This document shows positions 25,604 to 37,000 of a DNA stretch of 64,000 bases, one piece after another (the stretch's first letter is position 1; each line of letters begins with the position of its first letter). Source of the DNA: Lichtheimia corymbifera B2541 (lineage: Eukaryota > Mucoromycota > Mucoromycetes > Mucorales > Lichtheimiaceae); contig JNEU01001055.1 of assembly GCA_000697475.1 (NCBI GenBank), positions 1 through 64,000 on the forward strand, read 5' to 3'. A program made the position numbers and the translations under genes. Under the pieces are notes generated by a model. That model had not been told where the DNA came from. It did not search any database and worked only from the letters and a program-made list of their open reading frames with translations.

Positions 25604-27415
25604 ATGGCTGCAGTTACTACTGGTCGTTCCATCAAGAGCCGTCTTGCTCGTTATGCTCCTTTCGAGTGCACTGCTGACCTGTCAAACCTCAGCAAGCAAG
25701 AACACACAGCTATCAAGCACCTTGTCAAGGCTGGTCGTTTCATTGATCAACTCTACTTCCGTCAACATTGGTCAGGCAATGAAGCATTGAGAAAGAAGAT
25801 CCATGAGCAAGGCGATCGTGATTTGTGCGAGTTGTTTGAAATGTACAAGGGTCCTTGGGTACGTGTTTTTAATGGGTGTATGCATATTGTATATTGACTC
25901 CTTGGGATAGGCTAGTGAAGACAATGACGAACCATTTGTGGAGGGTGTACCACCATGCCCTGAGACTGGCAACTTTTATCCTGAAGATATGACCAAGCAT
26001 GAATTTGAGGAATGGACAAGCACCTTATCCAAGGATGAAGAAACCAAGGCCAAGAGCTTTTATACACGTATTGTACGCGGTGCCGACAACAAATTGGCCT
26101 ACGTTCCCTATTCAGAATGCTATAAGGACTTATTGGAGCCTGCTGCCAAGCACTTTCGTGATGCTGCAGATGCCTTGAGTGAGTTACCAGCTTCGGATAT
26201 TAAGGATGGCAAGACTAGCGTTGAGACGTTCCTGAGATCACGTGCGGAAGCATTTGCATCCAACGACTATTTACCCTCTGAACTCGATTGGTTGTCATTG
26301 AGCAAGTACAACAAGTTGGAAGTCACTGCTGGTCCTTACGAGGTTTACACTGATGCCATGTTTGGTCTCAAGAGCGCATACGAGTTTTATATCCATGCAC
26401 GTGATGAAGAATCTTCTCGCCTTCTCGAAGCTTTCAGCGACTTGCAATTTGTGGAAGATCATTTGCCAATTCCCGACAAGTACCGCAATGACAAGCTTAT
26501 TCCTGCCCCCATTGCAGTTGTCAACCAACTCTACGCAGCTGGTGATGTTGGTGTCCCCATGACCGCCGCTTATAACTTGCCAAACGACGAAGAAGCTATC
26601 AAGAAAGGTGGTAGCAAGTTGGTGCTCATCAAAAATGTTCAAGAAGGCAAATTCGCACATGTTCTCACACCCATTGCAAAGCAGGTGATTGCTGCAGATC
26701 AGCTTGAATATATCACCAGCGACGCATTCACTACCCATATCTTGTTACATGAAGTATGTCATTCTAATGGTCCACATCATACACTTGCTGGTGACACTGT
26801 GCGATCCAAACTCAAGGAGTATCATTCAGCAATGGAAGAAGCCAAGGCTGGTATGTATTATAGTGAGAGGAAGGAAGGAAGGAAGGAGCTAAGATGAAGT
26901 TGCTAAGCTACATGATTGGTCTACAGATATTGCTGGTTTGTTTGCAGCCACTCTTTTGATCAAGAAGGGCAAGATTGACAAGGTCACGGACAAGCAATTC
27001 TGGGTCACCTTTTTGGCATCCGCTTTCCGAAGCATTCGATTTGGTATTAAGGAAGCTCATGGTCTTGGGCAGGTATGAGTGGATGTGCATATCAGGAAAG
27101 GAGATGTAGCAATGCTAATAATAATGATTTTGATAGGCATGTCAATTGAACTACTTGGTTGAGAAGGGAGGCTTCGTATGTGATTCTGAGAACCGATACC
27201 GCGTCGACTTTGACAAGGTTGAACAAGCTGTTTCTGATTTGACGCATGATATCATGATCCTTCAAGGAGATGGCGATAAGAGCGCAGTCGACGCATTTAT
27301 TGGAAAATATGGTGTGCTTTCTGAAGAGACCAAGGTTGCCTTGGAGCGTATTGAGCATGCAGCCATTCCTGTGGATATTCGCCCTATTTATCCTATTGCT
27401 GACAATGAACAATAA
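25604..27415 (+). CDS. M49-like (dipeptidyl-peptidase III-related) metallopeptidase
   Basis: Probable zinc-dependent peptidase or hydrolase of the DPP III superfamily. The exons 25604-25858, 25911-26850, 26927-27072 and 27137-27415 give 539 residues. The zinc site is LLHEVCHSNGPHH (HExxxH at about residues 365-369), followed by EEAKADIAGL at about 394-403, the likely third-ligand helix (EECRAE/D in classic M49). The HEVCHSNGP form resembles the shorter DPP III-like branch also found fused to Nudix domains in plants; no Nudix box is present here. Full-length DPP III has about 700-730 residues, so this is a short form. No signal peptide or membrane segment is seen, so it is probably cytosolic. 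Codon use is strongly biased toward C-ending codons (AAC, AAG, CTC), which suggests high expression. Confidence 0.82.
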
Positions 27416-27466
27416 ATTGATTTTCCTGCGTACATCAACACTGTCTTTTTCCTTTGTCCTTTTATA

Positions 27467-28344
27467 ATGTCTCATTCACCTTCAACGGGTCCTCAACCAC
27501 TGGCTGTCCGAGACTTATACACGGGTCGACATAAACGAGCTCGATTCCATACACCAACCAAGCCTGAACCTTACAATGCTGATTACTTTTCATACATCGC
27601 TTCCCACTTTACAATCAACGATCAACGTCCTCCAGCAGGCACCTTTGAAAAAGCGTAGGTTTATTCACAGTTGCTTGGTGAATCATGCTAAAGAAGGTTT
27701 TGTTCTAGTGAACGAACACGAGACTTGTATACAGAGCTTGAAGCCGACTTGAGCTTTCTTCGACAGATGCGAGGGGTTTGGGAAGGCAAATTAGCACAGC
27801 TCAAGGTGAGGTGATACTACAATGGGATGGATAGATTACTAAAGACTAGGTGATATAGATGGATTTTGATATGCTACAAGATATGGCTAGAGCACAACCG
27901 AAGGATGTGGATGACTTGATTGATTTGGATAAACGGGTGGCAATTGTACCGCAGATGGATGACGACGAGGAGCAGCCTTCATTACATTCACAGTCAATAT
28001 CAGCATCTAAAACACCCCTCGTTATTCCAGGAGATATCGATTCAACACAACTCGGATATTTCGACGATGATCCGCAATTGATGAGCATTCTGAGCGGTGA
28101 TCATGAGAATATATTATGGGACGAGCAAGAAGAAGACAACGACAATACCACAGATATACCCGCTACTACCGCCGCCACCATCACCACTGATCCACGTATC
28201 ATCATGGAGGAAGAAGAAGAAGAAGAAGACAATGATATTGAAGAAGAAGAAGAAGAAGAAGAAGAAGAAGAGGAAATTGAAGACGACGAAAAAGCAAGAC
28301 AAGCATTGACGTTGATGTTGGCCGAGTACGGTGACCAGCTTTGA
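27467..28344 (+). CDS. Acidic protein of unknown function
   Basis: I do not recognise this gene. The three exons 27467-27654, 27709-27805 and 27859-28344 give 256 residues, with consistent phases and good donors (GTAGGT, GTGAGG). The N-terminal ~60 residues are basic and Pro rich (LYTGRHKRARFHTPTKPEP). A likely helical segment follows (TRDLYTELEADLSFLRQMRGVWEGKL), then acidic sequence with DDLIDLDKRVAIVPQMDDDEE and a near-pure glutamate run at about residues 205-240. The start lies only 51 bases after the stop of the metallopeptidase gene, with a pyrimidine-rich spacer and TTTTATAATG directly at the start. A nuclear or chromatin role would be a guess from composition only. Confidence 0.7.
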
Positions 28345-28644
28345 TGATCCTTTTTACTACAACGACCACATTCATTATTGCATCCTCCTCCTTCGTTTCA
28401 CGAGTAAAAGCCCCCTTTTCTTTTGGATATCATGAATATGTATGGGTAGTTCAAAGTCAAACCTTTCATTGTACATGTACGTTACTCATCGGATATACAT
28501 ATACCTTTTCCCTAATAAAAAGTTTCCGACCCATGCAAACTGCACCAGGTACATGCATTCATCTTCTCAGGGCAATATGCTCATGTATGTGCGCGGTTCA
28601 TTTTGTTCTTTTTCTTCTTTCCATTTTTTATCCCATTCGACTTT
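28345..28644. other. Intergenic, no gene recognised
   Basis: A 300-base T-rich spacer before the kinase gene, presumably its promoter and leader. No motif stands out. Confidence 0.4.
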
Positions 28645-30173
28645 ATGACAACTACTGCCTTAACCAGCACCCATAAAACACAATCAAAGGAGGTGAGCAA
28701 AGAACGAATAATCTTGAATGATCCTATGACTCATTGTTTCAATTGGATGAATAACAAAGATCAGCAAGGAAAAAGAGCACCCTGTATCATGGTTCAATGG
28801 TCGATATGAGAAATTACGCACTCTGGGAAAGGGTAATTTTGGCAAGGTGTACCTGACTCGAGATCGTTCTACTGGCAAAGAGGTATAGAAAAGGAAAGCA
28901 ATAAGAACATGAGGGGCACCAAATAAATGAGCGATTGACGTGTGGCAATTTTAATCCAGGTAGCTGTCAAGGTTGTGGACAAGACGTCGTTTAAAAGCAG
29001 TGATCAGCGCCAGCATGCACAAAACGAGAAAGCGATCTGTGAGCGGTTTGCAAGTCGATTACGACACAAAAATATTGTCAATGTGTACCAAGTGGCCTCT
29101 GATGAATCAAATGTGTTTGTGGCTATGGAGTATGTCGATGGTGGAGAGCTCTTTGAAAAGATCAAACAACGTCATCGTCTTGATGAATCCACTGCACGTC
29201 GTTGGTTTCGAGAAATTATTGAGGGTGTTGATTATATCCACAAGAACGGCATTGTGCACAGGGATCTCAAACCAGAAAATGGTAATCCATTATATATTTG
29301 GAAGAGGAGAGTGAATTATCATAAGCTGACAACATATGATTAGTGCTGATTGATCGTAAACACAGTATCCGGCTATGCGACTTTGGATTTGGCAAATTCT
29401 GTGAACGACAGCAAGTGCTCAACACATACTGCGGGAGTCCTTTTTATGCAGCACCCGAGATGGTTACAGCTACGCCTTATCGAGGACCACCAGTCGACAT
29501 GTGGAGCTGTGGAGTGATTCTATACGCCATGTTAGCAGGCACGCTTCCTTTTCAAGGCCAAGACATGCCACAGCTATTTCGACGCATCAATAATGTATCA
29601 TACACAATGCCTCGTCACATTACACCTGAAGCAGCCAACCTCATTGAACGGCTTTTATGCAAGAATCCCACTCAACGAATCACAGCACACGATTGCCTTA
29701 GACATCCATGGCTCAACCACAAAAAGCTACCTTGCCTCCCAACCAATCGACCTACACCCCTCTTTCATCCAGCAGCAAGACAACCATCCACCATCACCAC
29801 AGCAACCACAAAGGTTTCATCATCATCCATTCTTGTCGAAAAGAAACACTGTCAAAATACAACAACGTCATCACCATCATCATCATCACCATCTACGAGG
29901 AGTTGCAAATCAGTGTCGCGCTTGCCACGTCCAACGCATCAGCTCCAACGAAAGCAGATCAAATACTCCAAATTTTGGACCAAGCTGCTGTTTATCAGGC
30001 ACAAGACACAAGTTGTCCCATCAGCGGAAAAGGAAAATCACCATCATCATCATCAAAATACTAATAACCAATCTCCTCGGTCCAGTAAGAGCAAAATCAA
30101 GTCGGTAGAGAGCAAAGTCGCCCACCAAGTCAAAGGTTTACTTAAATCAGCATTCCAACGAAGATTGACTTGA
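28645..30173 (+). CDS. Serine/threonine protein kinase (CAMK/SNF1-like)
   Basis: Protein kinase of the CAMK/AMPK-like type. Exons: 28645-28692, about 28769-28882, 28960-29281 and 29344-30173 (437 residues). The catalytic domain runs from about residue 28 to 290: Gly loop LGKGNFGKVYL, lysine in VAVKVVD, HRD motif VHRDLKPEN, DFG motif LCDFGFGKF, activation segment TYCGSPFYAAPEMV and GPPVDMWSCGVILY. The remaining ~145 residues are Ser/Thr/His/Pro low complexity ending in a basic segment (KSKIKSVESKVAHQVKGLL), possibly membrane- or 14-3-3-binding. The first two exons are less certain: an alternative acceptor at 28760 also keeps frame and adds three residues. The exact subfamily (Kin1, Snf1, Gin4 types) cannot be fixed by eye. 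Confidence 0.88.
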
Positions 30174-30417
30174 TAAATAAAAGAACATTCATGTCATACA
30201 AGATGGTTTTGAATTTATTGGGATATGCAGTTGCACAATAGATGATAAAAGTATCTGTCATCTTATCCTCGAGTATTGTTGATACCATAATATAATCTAG
30301 GATCATGCATATCAAATGGTAGCGTTGTTCAATGTGAATGTGGCGGCTCTATAACGGTCTTTGGGTCGACTGTTCGTATCCTTCCTACTCCTCTTCCCAC
30401 TTCTTGACAACGACTCC

Positions 30418-32009
30418 ATGCTCAAACACAGCGTTTATGGTTGGGGACATGCACGTGCGTTGCCGCTGGCCGGAATGCGAACAAGTAACACTGTCTTTAA
30501 GCAACCCGTACAGCTGACAGGACGACCGGATTATGCGCCTGACAAGGTGAATTGAGAGATCAAGTAGCCTGCATTGTGAGCAACAAGCTAATGACGGCCA
30601 TATGGTGTAGGGCAATGTGACGCATGTAGCTGCTGGTTGGGGTCATTCGTTACTGGCAACTGATTCACAGCGTGTTTATGGATATGGATTGGATCGTTGT
30701 GGACAAGCAGGTAAATAGCAAGTTGATATAGGGGAGGAGGTCTTTATTGACAGGCGTATGTATGTACATAGGGAATGGGCTTGTGTTTGAGAGCAAAGAC
30801 AAGGTGCGTCAGCTGGCCTGTGGGAGAGAACATTCGCATATTGTGACGACACAAGGATTATACTCGTTTGGCAATGGAATGTATGGGCAACTTGGCGTGG
30901 GCAAAAGCAAGGAAACACATCCAGGCACCTTTGTTATTGAGAATAAGCCCTGCCAGGTTGTCACGCGAGGTACCGTCACTGACATTGCATGCGGTCTGGA
31001 CCACACTGTTTTCGCAACAGGTAACAATGAAAGGCAACAATCCCACTCGTCCCTTTACTTATTCATATCACCATCATCATCATAATAGACCATCAGATGA
31101 TCTATGCCATGGGTTGGGGTGCAGATGGCCAATTGGGCGTGGGCGAGACCATTGATTACAATGTGCCAAAGGCTCTACCATCACTTGGATCTCCTATCAA
31201 GAAGCTTGCTGGTTCCACTGACTTTACATTGGCTCTTACTGGTAACCATTTGGATATTCGATATTCATATGTGTATATATATCTTACACCTTCTTTACAT
31301 GCATATGCCGATCAGCTGATGGCCGGTTATGGACGTGGGGCAATTCTGAATATGGGCAAGGTATGACAGGCGCCAAGGTCGATAGAGTAAGTTATGGCAA
31401 CACAAAGACAATTATGAGTGTGCTTCGTTCAATATCATTTCATTGTGTCTCATGCTTTGATGTTTTTATTTCTTATCATAGATTTTGGAGCCCGTTGTAT
31501 TAGAACATCGGGGTATCACCGATATTGCAGCCGGTGGTCCATTTTCAGTCGTGCTTACAGGTAATAAGGTTTAACACATGAGCAAAAGGGAAATTGAGAT
31601 TCTAAAGTTATGTTGAACAGACGACGGTGCAGTACACACATGTGGATATGGTGCTCTTGGCCTTGGCAAGGATATAATTGAGACATTGACATTGAAGCGG
31701 ATACCAGGACTCAAGGATATTAAACGTGTATTTGCAACAACCGATTATGCAGCGGCTATCACAGGTAAAAAAGGGAAAAGGGGACTTATTTGTTGTTTAT
31801 TGTTATGGATGCAAGCTGATGTTTGTGATTTTTTTTTTCACGCAGCATCGGGTGAGCTCTTTTCATGGGGCTTGAATGGACCAAGCGGAAGACTTGGGCT
31901 AGGACATGACGAACACGCATTTGTGCCTCAAAAGGTGCCGCTTGACAAACCAGTAGCAGACGTGGCGCTAGGCACCCATCATGCGATTTCCCTGTGTATA
32001 GACGAATAG
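30418..32009 (+). CDS. RCC1-repeat (beta-propeller) protein
   Basis: Seven-bladed RCC1-like propeller. Eight exons: 30418-30546, 30611-30710, 30772-31020, 31089-31241, 31316-31386, 31482-31560, 31621-31764 and 31846-32009 (362 residues). Blades are visible as VYGWGHARAL, VTHVAAGWGHSLLAT, QLACGREHSHIVT, LYSFGNGMYGQLGVG, DIACGLDHTVFAT, MGWGADGQLGVGET, LWTWGNSEYGQG and FSWGLNGPSGRLGLGHD. Nearly every intron interrupts a blade after a T-G(Gly) position in phase 1, a regular pattern suggesting duplication of an exon-blade unit. The size and single-domain form fit RCC1L-like (mitochondrial) or Ats1-like proteins; no clear presequence is visible after the chosen ATG. Nuclear RCC1 itself would carry a basic N-terminal tail, which is absent. 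Confidence 0.88.
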
Positions 32010-32938
32010 ACAACATTATCCCCATATCTACCACACGACATTTTGCCACGAGTGAATAAAACACACAATGACGATGATGGTGGGAAAATGCACATTATCT
32101 GCAAAAATCAACAATACGGCACCTCATATTCAACTCTATGATGTCTGATGGAAATGATGCTACGTGGTGCATGGGGTTTTGTCACACGATGGCATGGCAT
32201 GCGGAGCGCGCGGCTCTTGTCCGTGGCAACGACACAAAAAAAACCACACGAACCGTTTTTGATGGAGAATGGTAAAACTCCTTGGTAATAGGATGACTCC
32301 TAGAATGCACTAACGCAACAAACAATAGGCCATTCTGGGCCATATGGTGTCGTTACCTTCTCTTTTTTCTCCGTGTATATATCCTTGAATATGTGATTAT
32401 TGGAAAGTGATGATCCCGGGCGTTTCGTTCCTTAATGGGAGATACGACAGGTTGTGTAACCCAGCCGACTGCAGCACAGTAACAAAAGGGGGAAGAGCAA
32501 AAAAAAAAATGGGTGGGCGGAAATTCCCATTAGAGTATTCAAGGAGGTACGAGGCGACATCGACGGGTGATGATGATGATGGATACACAATACACGCATT
32601 AGCCTGATCAGCAGGGGTTGTGTCATAATGAAGCAGTTTGCCTATACAAGCGAGGAGGTCTTGTGCCAACAGCAGCAGCGGCATCAGCATCAGCATCAGC
32701 ATCAGCCCAAATAGGAGGCTTCTCCGGTCCGTGCAGATGCACAAAAAGACGAGCTTACATGTTGGCCGCTGCATGACGACGTTACTTCCCTCTTTTTTTC
32801 TTATTCTTATCCCTGACTTATTCTGCTGACTTTTTTTTTTTAAAGCCGCCCTTACCACTTTTTCTTGCATATTTCCCCTTCCTCTCTCTCTCTTTCTCTC
32901 TCTCTTTTCTTTGCTCTTTCTTCCTTATTTCTCACACA
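32010..32938. other. Intergenic, no gene recognised
   Basis: About 930 bases. It includes a short CATCAG repeat (32680-32706) and A/T homopolymer runs. A CT-rich tract immediately before the E2F start (32880-32930) looks like a leader or promoter. Confidence 0.5.
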
Positions 32939-33976
32939 ATGACGCATACTCATCGACGTTCCCGCCATGAATCAGGTATGAGTCTTGGCACTCCGCTTAC
33001 AGAAATATATTCAACTCAACATCTTCCTCCAATTTGCAGTGCCCTTCCAAATTCATCCATCCGGTGCACTCACTTCACCTAATGCTCAATCCTGTCGTTA
33101 CGACTCGTCTCTTGGCTTGTTGACAAAAAAGTTTATTGCTCTTTTACGTTCCAGTCCTAATGGAGAATTGGATCTCAACCGAGCCGCCCAACAACTCAAA
33201 GTACAAAAGCGACGTATTTACGATATCACCAATGTGCTTGAAGGCATCCGACTCATTGAAAAGAACTCAAAGAACCACGTGCGATGGATGTAAGGAAACT
33301 GCGCTCTCAAAAAAAAAAAGAAATTGTTGGGTACCGGAAATGCTCATTCTATTTTCTTTTGTTTGTGCGCTCACAGCGGCAATAGTGGCCATACTGCATC
33401 ATCATCATCATCATCATCATCATCGCCCAAGGTCGTCGACCAAAGGAAGGTTGTTTCATCTCCTACATCATCGACATCATCATTATCATCCGTGACATCT
33501 GCAGCATCAAGCACAACAAGCAATAACAGCAATAGTGCGAATTTGGAGGAGCTGGAACGCCGGCTTGCCTATTTACGGACACACAACGTGTCGCTTGAAA
33601 AGGAACACGAGCGACTGACTGACACTAAACGGCGTGTGGATCATGAAATTGAACAAATGTTTAAGCGGAATCGACAACACTGTTACTTGACATTGGATGA
33701 TCTCGCCCGTTATCAATCAAAATTGAGACAGGACGTGCTAGTGGTTGTCAATGCGCCTTATGATACCCAGATTACTGTTGATCGACCACCAAAGTATTAC
33801 CGACCACGACATCAGCCCTATGCCAAGGTATGATTTTATTATATATACATCAGTCTATGCTATGTACATTTAACTCACTCATAAATCAGTCAAAGTGCTA
33901 TATCCGTGTTCCGGATCATTCACGTCAGCCGTTGCACATTCTTTCATTAAAGAGCGAACGACAGCAACCTTTTTGA
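32939..33976 (+). CDS. E2F-family transcription factor
   Basis: Winged-helix cell-cycle transcription factor. The exons 32939-32975, 33040-33289, 33377-33827 and 33890-33976 give 274 residues. The DNA-binding domain lies at about residues 35-95: [17 protein letters not shown], then the signature [13 protein letters not shown] and NSKNHVRW. A Ser-rich linker follows (a run of nine serines from a CAT/ATC repeat). A leucine-heptad coiled coil ([19 protein letters not shown]) and a marked-box-like region ([18 protein letters not shown]) come next, as in the E2F CC-MB dimerisation unit that pairs with DP. The protein ends soon after, leaving no room for an animal-type retinoblastoma-binding transactivation domain. 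Neither a DP partner nor an Rb gene is in the window. Confidence 0.92.
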
Positions 33977-34035
33977 TTTCAGCGTGTATCCAGTCCAACA
34001 AGCACATATCAACACACATGCAACAACGCACATAT

Positions 34036-34062
34036 CACACACACACACACACACACACACAA
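34036..34062 (+). repeat. (AC)n microsatellite
   Basis: About thirteen AC units just downstream of the E2F gene. Confidence 0.9.
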
Positions 34063-37000
34063 ACTTGCTTGCAGTATATACCATTTCACAACTCATCAAC
34101 TACGATGCACATACAACATGTGAGTTTTCCTTGATGGAAGACCGACGACGTTACGACGTTTTTGTTTTTGTCCTTTAGACCTTGGCCCCATTACCTTGAA
34201 ATAGTGATCATATTTGCTCTCTTTCTCACTCTCTCACTCTCTCTCGTTTTCCCGATCCATCATCATCATCCTATTCACTCCTCATTCTCCTTTCCCCGCG
34301 GTTCCCTATATTTCGCACCCCTGGATCTGCTCTCGTATACAGTACTACAAACACACACGCAACACCGAAATAGCAATAACTCCTGGCGAGATGAAAGTTC
34401 ACAAAGTACAGGGCACGTTTACAGGCAAAAGGGAACTCTCTCAATCATAATAAAGAAGGCATTTCTGAAAATGGCATTTTGGACAATTCTCATGCACATT
34501 AATGGTGTGTGCCTACATGGGGGAGGATATGGGTGTGGTTTATGCAGAGCGTTTTGGGAACCAGATCTATAATATGTACACCGCGCGCGCGGGCAAACTC
34601 GTGTTCCATGTGGGGTTGGAATCAAGAATATACTATTTCCAACTTGTTAAACACCCACTCGCACATGCGGAGGATGTCCAAGTCATGCTACTATTGAAAA
34701 CAAACAAAGGAGAAGTTTGATAGGCGTAGCACATTTCACACATGGATTCGATTTGGCACAACACAAAATAAGATTATCTTTATTCGCACACTTGCCCAAT
34801 AATAACATGTTCTCAATAGAAGCTCCCAAGCTGCTGTGTACATAATTAATCCAATAACAGGATTCATAGTACTATTAAACGCCCAACGAAGCAGTCACCC
34901 TTTTGGTTATTAACAATGAGCCAATGTGCAACAACAAAGTGGGGTGTATGTAAGTTGCATTAGGGAGATCGATTTCGTTTTGAGAGAGAGTGTATGTGTG
35001 CGTGTGTGAGTGAGGCAAGTTAAGCAACCTATACGGCTATGCCTTTTTAGAAGCAAAGGCGTATGCAGCTGTATATGGCAGGTACCCATTCAGATCCGTT
35101 TTCCACTTTTTTTTCCTCCTGGCATCAACAGCACACTACCATGACCAAGCCCCCTGGCTACTATGTGGACATACATATTTTGTTACTGCTGTAATACGTG
35201 TGATTAGTAGTCGCACAAACGGTGCATAATGACGATGACGCTTGATATCTTCATGGGAAGATCCACTGGCTTATGGGTTGGTAGGATCGTATCTGTATCA
35301 ACTTGTCAAGAAGGTCTGGGCCCAAAAAGACACCATAATGCATTGGCGTGTAATAAACCCGTACATAAAGTTCATGCATGGGTAAGACAAAAGCTTCTTT
35401 TTGATGCTCGCGGCATCATCCATCCCTTTCGACATGCTTTACAGAAGAACGGGAGATGGGAGTCAATCGCTTTTGAGAAACTATACCATTTTTTGCGCAT
35501 ATCATCCTCACTATGCATTAGCACATAGGAGACCAAAAGAGAGTAAGAGATGAGGACCGTATATGTATACACGTCAAACGTGTATTATAAAGCGTATTGT
35601 AATAGGGAGGGGGGATGTCGTGCCGACCCTATGCTAGTAACAACACCACCTACAAACGTGAGCTTTTGCACGATCATCTACCTACCTATTCAGGAGACCA
35701 CAAATGTGAGCAGTGACCCCAAACCCAATATCATTGTCATGTAAAACATGCTCTGTGCTTGGATGCACGGTTCATGTCACGCAATGTGTGCATGTGTATC
35801 GCATGAAGCGGCGTGCAACCCATCCGGATGAGTTGGGCTAGTGTTACAAAAACACGAAAGCGAAGGACGTGCAAAGTGATAAGCGTAGTGGCATTTTCCG
35901 TGGATATTGTCTTTTCCATTCTCCTTAATCGACATTGGTTTGCACCATCCATGTGCCTTCTCTCCCAAACTCATATACTACCATCCCCGTCTTGTGAACA
36001 AGCAAATCGATGTTTTGATGCTACTCATCCATCATCTGATAGTCGCCTCAACTAGAAGAAGCAACGCTTTTTATACCAAAAACAGCAGATTGTTTTCAAC
36101 AGTAACTTATAGCAGCTTCCCTTTTTCGTTCCTCATGAAAGCTATCCACATCTTCAGACTCAGCATTGACAACAGGCATTATCCAATCCTCCAATTACAA
36201 CTTGGATTCTTTTTAACTGCAACTCGAGCATCCATGCTTGCTAAAAATAATGGCGAGGGCCGATAATCTCATGTCACTTTTAGCGGGACATAGTATCTTA
36301 ATGGATTGTGTTATCACAGGTATCTTGGACCACTAATAAATATTAGGTCCATCTTGATTCTCCAAGCCCTGAGTGATCTTTTATTAAGGCAGCAAATCCA
36401 GATATCAGCTCATTAAACACATCCCAATTGACAACCTTCCTTTTTTGGTATATACGTGGTATCACATCGATACGCCGGATCTCCTATCCAGCAGCTCATA
36501 CCCCTGACGATGAATGATCATGAGATTATCTAATTGACAGGTTTATATGTAGGCTTTATCATCCTGTGTGTTGCTCTAAGAGGCGCCCTTTAGAACGTGA
36601 AAATGGCTGATAATGCCAAGATCGTATGGAGAGGGAGGGGGAGGAGAAAGAATATTGCCCCTTGTTGTTGGCATAGCAACAATCCTCTGGCAACGATGAT
36701 CATCACCAAGGGCTCCTGTATTGTCTGAACAACATAATCGAATCCACACTTTAAGAAAGAAAAGCAGCAGTCTACGACCGATAAATCATGTCGTATAATA
36801 AATCGCCATGCGTCGATTATAATAAGAAGGAAGGGCATACATGAAAGGAAAAGCCAATTGATGAAATAATAGGGTGAAGGAAAGAAAGAAGCTGTTGTTC
36901 GATTTCATGATCCATGACCTGGTACGTGGTGGTGCGTGTGGTGTGAACCAGGCGTTAATGCTCAGTATGAGCTTGCCCCCCTAATACTACAGCTTCTACT

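Noticed and set aside
28114..28302. Phe-rich minus-strand ORF
   Set aside because: It is the antisense of the glutamate run in the gene at 27467-28344.
34022..34070. Possible telomere-like or CRISPR-like repeat
   Set aside because: Simple dinucleotide AC microsatellite without spacers.
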